Part shown: piece after piece, positions 33,401-39,774 of the stretch
Layout: each line of letters opens with the position of its first letter
Position numbering within the stretch: the stretch's first letter is position 1
Source of the DNA: an uncultured Candidatus Melainabacteria bacterium
GTDB taxonomy: Bacteria > Cyanobacteriota > Vampirovibrionia > Gastranaerophilales > Gastranaerophilaceae
DNA: 39,774 nucleotides
Direction: 5' to 3'
Assembly (NCBI GenBank): GCA_947361615.1
Contig: CANAJP010000013.1
Span: 1 to 39,774, forward strand
Notes under the pieces: generated by a model
What the model was told of the DNA's origin: nothing
Databases searched by the model: none
Seen by the model: the letters and a program-made list of their open reading frames with translations, nothing else
Made by a program: the position numbers and the translations under genes

Positions 33401-33748
33401 ATGAAAAATTACATCTTAAGTTTTATTATAGTTGTTATTTTTATGTCCCAATCCGCACAAGCACAACAAGACATAACCATTCATGAAACATTTGAAGTTA
33501 ATCCTGACATGGAAATGCTTATAAGTCATGAGTATTACAACAATGGAATCAAGATTAAGGGGATTAAAATTAAACAAGTTGAAATAAAGAAGGACACCTA
33601 TATAAAAAACGGGGAGATTATTGAAGGTGAACCTAATTATATTTATGTAGTGATAGAAATAACAGATATGCAGGGCAATAAGACTGAAATATTAGGTGGC
33701 AAAATTTTATCTGTTGGAGATTATGCTTATAAGTTGCAAGATGATTAA
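33401..33748 (+). CDS. Small exported protein, 115 aa, unknown function
   Basis: A clear signal peptide (MKNYILSFIIVVIFMSQSAQ, cut near AQA-QQD) precedes a ~90-residue beta-rich, charged domain with IKIKGIKIKQVEIKKD and YIYVVIEITDMQGNK. There are no cysteines or known motifs in the mature part. Together with the PDZ protein upstream it suggests that the element alters the host periplasm or surface; the actual role is unknown. Confidence 0.7.
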   Translation: MKNYILSFIIVVIFMSQSAQAQQDITIHETFEVNPDMEMLISHEYYNNGIKIKGIKIKQVEIKKDTYIKNGEIIEGEPNYIYVVIEITDMQGNKTEILGGKILSVGDYAYKLQDD

Positions 33749-33931
33749 GAAAATATTTTAGATGTAGAACATTTACTTTTTGGATAAAATAACAAGTTCT
33801 TATTATATATCTGCGTCCCTAGATTTTGTAAGTAGGAACACAAAAAGACCTTAAATTTCTATCAATATTATAAAATTTTAATACTGGATTTGAATATAGG
33901 CATGGTATGTATAATTTTAAAATTTTGAAGG

Positions 33932-33974
33932 TATAGACATAAGTGTCTATATTTTATTTTTTTAAGTATAGACA
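33932..33974. promoter_or_regulatory. Operator-like TATAGACA repeats in the 33749-34072 intergenic region
   Basis: TATAGACA (33932-33939), TGTCTATA (33944-33951, inverted) and TATAGACA (33967-33974) occur within 43 bases. The first pair forms a palindrome with a four-base centre. The site is about 100 bases upstream of the winged-helix gene at 34073. The rest of the 324-base gap is AT-rich with no gene that I can support. Confidence 0.6.
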
Positions 33975-34072
33975 AAAGTTCACATAACTAATTTGTAAAA
34001 AATGGTACAATAAGAAAATGCCAAATTTTTATCAATTGGCTGAGAGTACTAGAAAATGAAAGGATTTTAGTA

Positions 34073-34453
34073 ATGGAAATTGAAAAATTTATTGAAATGA
34101 CACAACCGGATTTAGACAAGTATGAATTGATGACTATTTTAAGAGGTTATGAATGGGTGATTGACAATTCGCTTTATATAGATAAAAACAAAAGGTTTTG
34201 TTCATATATGGGAAGTGTTATAAAATTATCTAAAAGGCTATTAGATGCACTATGTATATTAGCGGAAGAACCTTATAAAGCACATATTCTTGATGAATAT
34301 AATTATGATAATGAGCGGCAAATAGTAAGAAGAATAACTAAAGCATTTCAAAATGCAGGCTTCAAAAAAAGTATTATTATGAAAATAAGAGGGGTTGAGG
34401 GCTACAAGATAAATACCTCTATTCTGCCAGAAGCATTCATTATTACAAAATAA
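34073..34453 (+). CDS. Winged-helix regulator related to OmpR/PhoB C-terminal domains
   Basis: A 126-residue protein. Residues ~50-120 follow the Trans_reg_C pattern: IKLSKRLLDALCILAEEPYK, then a recognition-helix segment NERQIVRRITKAFQNAGF, then the beta-hairpin IMKIRGVEGYKIN, which corresponds to the familiar 'vrGvGY' end of OmpR-type proteins. There is no receiver domain; the first 45 residues are helical and unassigned. It lies between the TATAGACA operator-like site and the replication region, so it may control its own gene or the primase-helicase gene. Confidence 0.7.
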   Translation: MEIEKFIEMTQPDLDKYELMTILRGYEWVIDNSLYIDKNKRFCSYMGSVIKLSKRLLDALCILAEEPYKAHILDEYNYDNERQIVRRITKAFQNAGFKKSIIMKIRGVEGYKINTSILPEAFIITK

Positions 34454-34544
34454 TTTTTGTCACAAGTAATGATAAAATTGTCACAATCATGAACTTAGAC
34501 TAATATGCTACTAAAGATGAAAATCGTTATACAAGGAGAAACGT

Positions 34545-34649
34545 ATGACGATTTTTATTTTTGAAAAATTTATAACTAAAGGGGATACGAAAACTAATTT
34601 ATTTGTAAATCTACTACGTATAGTAATGTTGCCGAGATTGAACATGTAA
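34545..34649 (+). CDS. Possible 34-aa small protein or leader peptide
   Basis: ATG 34545 follows ACAAGGAGAAACGT, an excellent ribosome binding site, and encodes MTIFIFEKFITKGDTKTNLF... ending RLNM. It stops just before the iteron-like repeats. It could be a leader peptide or a start site of a decayed gene. Evidence is limited to the ribosome binding site and the open frame. Confidence 0.4.
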   Translation: MTIFIFEKFITKGDTKTNLFVNLLRIVMLPRLNM

Positions 34650-34654
34650 CCAGC

Positions 34655-34766
34655 TGGTTATTATGGTTATTAGGGTTACTAACTTTTTATTTTTAAAAAT
34701 TTTATAAAACTAAAATAAAAAATAAAATATAAAATAGTTTTAAAATTTTTATTAACCGAAATAACC
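34655..34766. other. Putative replication origin of the element
   Basis: Three tandem nine-base units (TGGTTATTA, TGGTTATTA, GGGTTACTA; 34655-34681) are followed by about 70 bases made almost only of A and T, then two inverted relatives of the unit (ATTAACC 34751-34757, AATAACC 34760-34766). The primase-helicase gene starts 45 bases later. Iterons, an AT-rich unwinding segment and an adjacent replication gene are the usual layout of a plasmid or satellite origin. No experimental proof can be drawn from sequence alone. Confidence 0.6.
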
Positions 34767-34810
34767 GCTTTTTATTAGTAGTACAAAATTAAGAAAAGGA
34801 GAATATTCTT

Positions 34811-37390
34811 ATGAAAGAATATAATAAACTTCTCCTGGCGTTAAGTGTAGCTTCAAAAGTTATTACAAATCAAGTAGACGCCGGGACAATTACAACAGTT
34901 AAAAATATAACAAAAGAAAAATTTAACAATTTAGTAAATTTTCATTTGTTAGGACAAACAAGGGTAGGTGTTGCTCCGGAAATTGAAGGTCAACCAGATA
35001 AAGTTTTGTTTGGCTGTATTGATATAGATTGCAAAGATTTAGACATAGATGAGAAATACAAATTAGCAACAACCATAAAAAACAATTTACAAAAAGATTA
35101 TCATCTAATTGCAAATATAGAAAAATCCAAATCTAAAGGTTTTCATGTTTGGGTATTTTTTCAAAATCATCAAGATAGAGATTTTATAAAAAATATCTTG
35201 CTGGATGCTGTAAACAAATCAACTGATAGAAAAATAGCAAATGGTGAAATTGAAATTTTTCCAAAGGGAGACAAAGGAAATGCTATATTTTTACCATTCT
35301 TTGGATTATTCAAGGATAGCAGTAATTTCAATGAAAAATATTTTCAAGAAATGAAATCATGTTTGGTTAAAGGTACCAGCATGGAGATTGTTAAAAATCC
35401 ATTAGATACAATCAAACAGGCAATCAATAATAATGATTCTGTATTGAATTTGTTATTAAAGTTAAAGGAGTACCCATTATGTATTAGAAAAGCCGCACTA
35501 AATTGGGAAAGAGGGGAGCGCAATACTTTGACATTTGCCATAGCAGGAATTCTAAAAAAGATTTCTAAATTATCATTAGAAGACTCCATAGATGTAGTTA
35601 AACGTATTGTCCAATTTAATAATGACGAAGAAATACAAATGCGGATAAATGCAGTAAAGAATACCTACAAAAATGATGAAGTAGCTGGTTGCTCAATTTT
35701 ACAAGGTAATAATCAAAACTTGTCGTTGGTAGTTCCACTTTGTAATTCTAATTGTAATTTAATCGAAAAAGGTTTATCTATCAAAAGTAAAGTTAGAAAC
35801 CTCCAAATACACAATAAAGGACTAGTTTTAAAAGATAAGGTTGCTCAACTAGTTATATCAACAATAGAAGAATTCGGTAAGATTTTTGTTTTTAATCATA
35901 AGTATTACCTTTTCTTGAAAGATGAAAAAGAAATAATCCCCTTATTAGAAGATTCAAGAACATTAAAAAATCTTCTTACTAAATGGGGAATTAATGCTTC
36001 AGAAGGATTATTTCGATTTGTTCTTCAGGAACTATTTGCTCATTGTGCTGACAATGCCGTAAATGTTGATATACATAAATTTGCTTATTATGATTGTGAA
36101 AACTTTATACTATATCTTTATAATACACCAAAGTCTATCCTAAAAATTACAGAAGACCAAATTTCAAGTATTGAAAACGGTGACGATGGAGTTTTATTTG
36201 AAGAATTACCAGGTTATCAACCGTTTAAATTTGTCAATTTTGATAAGGATAAAAATTATCTGCTTGAATTCATCATTAGAGACCTTAATTTAGATGACAG
36301 CAACCCGAATATTAATCCTCGTACACTTTTAGAGTTATGGTTTTTCAGCTTGTTTTTTGAATCGATTATGCCGACAAAACCGCTGCTTGTTACTATCGGT
36401 GAAAAGGGCAGTGGGAAAACTTCAATTCTAGAACGAATGGGTAAACTTTTAATGGGTGAAAAGTTTGGTGTAACCTCTACTACACCCGACTATAAAAACC
36501 TTATTACGCTCATTACAAATAATTACTTAATTGTGTTGGATAATATGGATTCACCTACTACACAGATAAACGATACATTAGCAAGAATTTCAACGGGTCA
36601 GGTTGTGATGGTTAGGGATTATTATACTACAAATACTCAAGTAGAATATGACGTAAAATGCTATGTTGCCTTAACTTCAAGAAAACCACACTTTACAAGA
36701 GACGATGTTGCAGACCGTTTGGTGTGTATATTTCTTGGTCGTTTTGAGGAAAAGAAGGGTTTTAGAGCTCAAAACCAACTTAATAAGAAAAACTCAATAG
36801 TACGTAATGAAGCTATGAGTTATGTTATATCTAGACTTCAGAAAATTATTAAAAATTTAAAAAAGAATAATGATAAAACATATAAACATGTATTTAGAAT
36901 AGCTGATTTTTCTGATTTTGCATTGAGGGGTGCGGATAGTGAGGAAGAACAAAAAATGCTAAGTAATCTCTTTTCTGCACTAGCACAGCAGCAAAAAGAT
37001 TTTGCAACACAAGACGATATTATTTATACATTATTAAAAGAAATTGTAAGTACAAAACCTAATCAAGGTCAAAAGTTTTCAGCTGCAGATTTGTATAACG
37101 AATTCAAGCATAAGGCTGAAGAATTAGAGTTAGATAGATTTTTTAATAACATTTATTCTACTCCTAAAGCTTTAACAACTCATCTAATGAATATCAAAAG
37201 TAATATTGCAAATGAAATTATAATACATAGACAAAAAGGACACGGTAATAATTACTACTACTCATTCGTAAAAGTTGATGATTCTAAACCTATGACCTCA
37301 AATGAATCAGTAGAAATGCTTATGGATAGGTCTGTTGAAGAACAAATTGATGCTTATGAAACCTATGACAAAGGGGGTAAAGATGAATAA
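34811..37390 (+). CDS. Primase-helicase replication protein (AEP-type primase plus AAA+/SF3-like helicase)
   Basis: An 859-residue initiator-like protein. Residues ~40-170 match the archaeo-eukaryotic primase fold of the TOTE/PrimPol type: metal pair CIDIDCKDL (Asp71, Asp73), SKSKGFHVWVFF (106-117), and EIFPKGDKGNAIFLPFFG (148-165). A zinc-like cluster (CSILQGNN...LCNSNC, about 295-317) and a linker follow. The helicase begins near 515 with Walker A TIGEKGSGKTSIL (528-540), Walker B-like NYLIVLDNMDSP (about 573-584) and an arginine-finger region around ADRLVCIFLGR. Such proteins start and drive replication of phage satellites and plasmids. The ribosome binding site is AAGGAG. The putative origin lies directly upstream and the excisionase-like gene overlaps its end by eight bases. 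Confidence 0.88.
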   Translation: MKEYNKLLLALSVASKVITNQVDAGTITTVKNITKEKFNNLVNFHLLGQTRVGVAPEIEGQPDKVLFGCIDIDCKDLDIDEKYKLATTIKNNLQKDYHLIANIEKSKSKGFHVWVFFQNHQDRDFIKNILLDAVNKSTDRKIANGEIEIFPKGDKGNAIFLPFFGLFKDSSNFNEKYFQEMKSCLVKGTSMEIVKNPLDTIKQAINNNDSVLNLLLKLKEYPLCIRKAALNWERGERNTLTFAIAGILKKISKLSLEDSIDVVKRIVQFNNDEEIQMRINAVKNTYKNDEVAGCSILQGNNQNLSLVVPLCNSNCNLIEKGLSIKSKVRNLQIHNKGLVLKDKVAQLVISTIEEFGKIFVFNHKYYLFLKDEKEIIPLLEDSRTLKNLLTKWGINASEGLFRFVLQELFAHCADNAVNVDIHKFAYYDCENFILYLYNTPKSILKITEDQISSIENGDDGVLFEELPGYQPFKFVNFDKDKNYLLEFIIRDLNLDDSNPNINPRTLLELWFFSLFFESIMPTKPLLVTIGEKGSGKTSILERMGKLLMGEKFGVTSTTPDYKNLITLITNNYLIVLDNMDSPTTQINDTLARISTGQVVMVRDYYTTNTQVEYDVKCYVALTSRKPHFTRDDVADRLVCIFLGRFEEKKGFRAQNQLNKKNSIVRNEAMSYVISRLQKIIKNLKKNNDKTYKHVFRIADFSDFALRGADSEEEQKMLSNLFSALAQQQKDFATQDDIIYTLLKEIVSTKPNQGQKFSAADLYNEFKHKAEELELDRFFNNIYSTPKALTTHLMNIKSNIANEIIIHRQKGHGNNYYYSFVKVDDSKPMTSNESVEMLMDRSVEEQIDAYETYDKGGKDE

Positions 37391-37565
37391 ACTTTATCCG
37401 GTATTTGAAGCCGCTATTATGTTGCATATTTCTGAAAGTACACTTTACAGGTGGATTCATCAACGAAAAATTGAGTATGTAAAAATCGGTTCTAGGGTTC
37501 TGTTTACTGATGAAATGCTAAATGATTACATCAGGAAAAACACAGTTACAACTGAACAAACTTAG
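37383..37565 (+). CDS. xis: Excisionase-like MerR/HTH_17 DNA-binding protein
   Basis: A 60-residue protein MNKLYPVFEAAIMLHISEST then LYRWIHQRKIEYVKIGSRVLFTDEML. This is the HTH_17 ('excisionase family') pattern: an SESTLYRWI helix and a wing KIGSRVLF. I chose ATG 37383 (AAAGGGGG upstream) rather than an in-frame start at 37335, whose extra 16 residues lie inside the primase-helicase gene. It overlaps that gene by eight bases and precedes the integrase, the usual place for a recombination directionality factor. A large hairpin follows it. Confidence 0.85.
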   Translation: MNKLYPVFEAAIMLHISESTLYRWIHQRKIEYVKIGSRVLFTDEMLNDYIRKNTVTTEQT

Positions 37566-37578
37566 TTTTCACGGCACC

Positions 37579-37614
37579 GTGAGCACCGTGCCGCCTTAAT
37601 GGTACGGTGCTCAC
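37579..37614. promoter_or_regulatory. Strong hairpin with repeated GCACCGTG motif between xis and int
   Basis: A 14-bp stem (GTGAGCACCGTGCC with GGTACGGTGCTCAC, one G-U) encloses an eight-base loop. The left arm is part of a direct repeat (GGCACCGTGAGCACCGTG). There is no following T run. It may be an operator, an RNA stop/processing site or both, separating excision and integration functions. Another small GC hairpin (CCCTCAGGG) follows at about 37616. Confidence 0.75.
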
Positions 37615-37706
37615 TCCCTCAGGGGGAATAATTGAAGTTAGCAAAATTTAGTAAAGGGGCTTACAAACTCCTAAAAACACGACAAAATTAAATTAGGTGA
37701 TATAAA

Positions 37707-38813
37707 ATGTCAATAAGAAAAAACAAGAAAACAAATAAATGGGAATTTGATTACAAAGACCTTAGGGGTAAACGTCAAATTAAAAAAGGTTTCAAAACAA
37801 AAGCAGAAGCTGAGAGAGCATATAATAAAATGATTGAGGACTTAAATAAAGGCTTGAATCCCGTTAATGCAAAGATTACATTAAAAGAAGCCGGTGAGTT
37901 ATATCTTAGACTTCACGCAAGTGCAAACTGCAAGCCTTCTACTTATAAAACTTACTGCGGATATTTAGCAAATCTTTTAATACCATTCTTTGGAAATTTA
38001 AATATCAATGAAATTAGTCCTATTCTTGTAAAAGAATTTATCAAACAAATGCAGGAAAAAGAACGTAAAAACTCAACAATAAACAAATATATAAAATTTA
38101 TGAGTGCAATATACAATTTTATGATTGATAGCGACGCCGCAACAAGAAATCCTATTGCACGAATTAAACCTCTAAAAGAAGTCAAAAACGATAAGATTAG
38201 AGCTCTTTCAACGCAAGAAGTTCAAGCCCTATTATCAAAAACAAAAATTGTTTACCCAGATTTTTATCCTTTGTTATTTACCGCTTTATTTACAGGTATG
38301 CGTAGAGGAGAATTACTTGCTCTTACTTGGGATTCTATAAACTGGGTAAAAGGAAAAATTACAGTTGATAAAAACTATGTTAACGGCAGATTAGGGACAC
38401 CTAAATCAAGTAAAAACAGATATGTTGATATGAGTGATGAGCTCGCAAGAGTTCTCAAAGAATGGCGACTTGCCTGCCCTCACAGTGAATTAAATCTTGT
38501 ATTTCCTAACAGTGAAGGCAAATATCAAAGTGCAGACAATATGATAAAAAGAAGATTTATCCCTTCACTGAGTCGTGCCGGCATTGATTCTATTCGCTTT
38601 CACGATTTAAGGCACACTTATGCCAGCTTACTGCTTGCTAACGGCGCCCCGATGAAATATGTGCAGTACCAGTTGGGACACTCTTCAATCACTATGACAA
38701 TGGATTTATACACCCATTTATTGCCGGAGGTTAATGATAAGTGCGTAAACTTGTTGAACAGTATTGTAAATCAAACTATAGAACCACAAGAAAATAGAAA
38801 ATTTGGAACATAA
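37707..38813 (+). CDS. int: Tyrosine recombinase (phage-type integrase)
   Basis: It integrates and excises the element at tRNA-fMet. The N-terminal arm-binding AP2-like domain (KKTNKWEFDYKDLRGKRQIK, then KGFKTKAEAERAY), the core-binding SAM-like domain (TLKEAGELYLRL to about 155), and the catalytic domain are complete. Catalytic residues are Arg199 (TGMRRGE), Lys233 (GTPKSSKN), His299 and Arg302 (FHDLRHTYAS), His325 (LGHSS) and Tyr335 (MDLYTHLLP). The 368-residue length is typical for integrases of Gram-positive-type elements of the Tn916/phage class. It reads toward the tRNA end. GGTGA is a modest ribosome binding site. Confidence 0.96.
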   Translation: MSIRKNKKTNKWEFDYKDLRGKRQIKKGFKTKAEAERAYNKMIEDLNKGLNPVNAKITLKEAGELYLRLHASANCKPSTYKTYCGYLANLLIPFFGNLNINEISPILVKEFIKQMQEKERKNSTINKYIKFMSAIYNFMIDSDAATRNPIARIKPLKEVKNDKIRALSTQEVQALLSKTKIVYPDFYPLLFTALFTGMRRGELLALTWDSINWVKGKITVDKNYVNGRLGTPKSSKNRYVDMSDELARVLKEWRLACPHSELNLVFPNSEGKYQSADNMIKRRFIPSLSRAGIDSIRFHDLRHTYASLLLANGAPMKYVQYQLGHSSITMTMDLYTHLLPEVNDKCVNLLNSIVNQTIEPQENRKFGT

Positions 38814-38861
38814 AAACAACAACTCGTTTATATTATTTTATCTATCAAATAATTCATAGTC

Positions 38862-39596
38862 CTATATTGATACATCTCGTTCTGATATATTGATTTTACA
38901 CAATCTATCATAAGTTTCAACATCACAAAATTCCAATAAAAAATCACTAAAACCAATTATAATATGAATAAAATTATGATTATGATATTCAATTCTATCT
39001 ATTTTATTATATTTTGCATAGTATGCGGTTAATGATACTCCTTCTGTAGAGAATACTACATGAGCTTCTTTCATTAAACAACTGTGCTTATATGCATTGT
39101 GTAAATCATTGATAATATCAAACAATGGTTCGTATTTTGTATAATTTAAATCTTTTTTAATTTCTATAGCTAAATTTGTATTACTATTTTTTAATTCACC
39201 AATAGATGCAATTTCTATTTTATTGCGTTGTAAAACATTATTTGTATCATAATAGCAACATAAAATCATAATGAAATCATCTATTATACGTTTCATAATA
39301 TGTATAATATTTTCTTTTTCATTGTTAATTTCACATAGGTTTCTTATAATACCTCTTTGTGAATGCCTTCTATAAACCTTTTCTATCTGTTCATTTATAT
39401 AAATGAGACTATCAAACGTTTCCAATGCAATCATTATCGGATTTAAAATTTTAATTGCCTGATACTTTATTATTTTATTATAAATTGGAGATACCATTTG
39501 GGGTTTTACTATTAACCTTGTATCAATATGATATCCTTTATAATCATCTCTACAACCAGAATCAAAGTTTTTCTCTGTAATATGAATTTTAGACAT
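38862..39596 (-). CDS. Hypothetical protein next to the right attachment site, 244 aa
   Basis: I chose ATG 39596 (MSKIHITEKNFDSGCRDDYK, AAGGA upstream); a longer frame beginning at 39719 would overlap the tRNA gene and arm site. The product is mostly helical in its middle and carries LHNAYKHSCLMKEAHVVF near residue 175; the NAYKH part is reminiscent of HEPN-type or self-regulatory proteins but is not a match I trust. It has no signal peptide or membrane segments. As the gene nearest the tRNA it is convergent with int and likely cargo. Function unknown. Confidence 0.65.
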   Translation of the reverse strand: MSKIHITEKNFDSGCRDDYKGYHIDTRLIVKPQMVSPIYNKIIKYQAIKILNPIMIALETFDSLIYINEQIEKVYRRHSQRGIIRNLCEINNEKENIIHIMKRIIDDFIMILCCYYDTNNVLQRNKIEIASIGELKNSNTNLAIEIKKDLNYTKYEPLFDIINDLHNAYKHSCLMKEAHVVFSTEGVSLTAYYAKYNKIDRIEYHNHNFIHIIIGFSDFLLEFCDVETYDRLCKINISERDVSI

Positions 39597-39611
39597 ATTT
39601 TCCTTGAAAAT

Positions 39612-39630
39612 TTTTGTAACCTTTTTGCAA
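39612..39630. repeat. Putative integrase arm site, right copy
   Basis: TTTTGTAACCTTTTTGCAA, identical to 23639-23657 and in the same orientation, 63 bases inside the right attachment repeat. It lies between the last gene and the tRNA. Confidence 0.6.
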
Positions 39631-39692
39631 CTTTTACTCATTTTTGCATTAAAAAAGGTTTCAGTTAAATGTCTGAAACCCTTTGTTTTAAT

Positions 39693-39769
<77 letters not shown>

Positions 39770-39774
39770 TTATT

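Overview
The window looks like the chromosome of a diderm (outer-membrane) bacterium carrying an AT-rich integrated mobile island in its right 40%. Outer-membrane cell architecture follows from a large autotransporter (16034-20032) and an MlaA-domain protein (20109-22196). The two prepilins, with FTMAE/FTLSE leaders, resemble those I associate with gut Gastranaerophilales (Vampirovibrionia/'Melainabacteria'). That placement is inference, not proof.

Left region (1-7256, minus strand): a compact wall-synthesis run murF-mraY-murD-ftsW-murG, ending in folC. Most junctions overlap, so it probably works as one operon, turning UDP-MurNAc-tripeptide into lipid II (MurF, MraY, MurD, MurG) with the FtsW polymerase. 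From 7260 to 15960 come housekeeping and small genes: a type IV prepilin-like gene broken by a 13-G tract, a DUF1858 redox protein, three small proteins, a degenerate histidine phosphatase, holB/holA (clamp-loader delta' and delta), a ROK glucokinase, an RpoD-like sigma factor, RNase P RNA, a second prepilin and an LEA-like charged protein. Then follow the Pmp-type autotransporter and a MlaA-alpha/beta-hydrolase fusion.

Four copies of a ~75-bp structured repeat (4886, 8738, 10324, 11296) lie in the same orientation at the 5' ends of minus-strand genes. Stems covary between copies. Two copies are translated in frame (MurD and HolB N-termini), one forms a 31-codon micro-ORF, and one sits in a 5' leader. 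I know of no name for this family.

Right region (23465-39737): a 16.2-kb element integrated in the 3' half of an initiator tRNA-fMet gene (39693-39769), bounded by a perfect 45-bp direct repeat. It encodes a tyrosine integrase, an excisionase-like protein, a primase-helicase next to an iteron-like origin, small regulators, exported proteins and no visible virion genes. Its cargo is two convergent putative defence operons: Fic + OLD-family ATPase/TOPRIM nuclease + UvrD-like helicase (Gabija-like with a Fic gene in front), and an SF1 helicase with a DUF2726-like nuclease end plus an Mrr-like endonuclease. It reads as a replicating satellite or integrative plasmid-like defence island.
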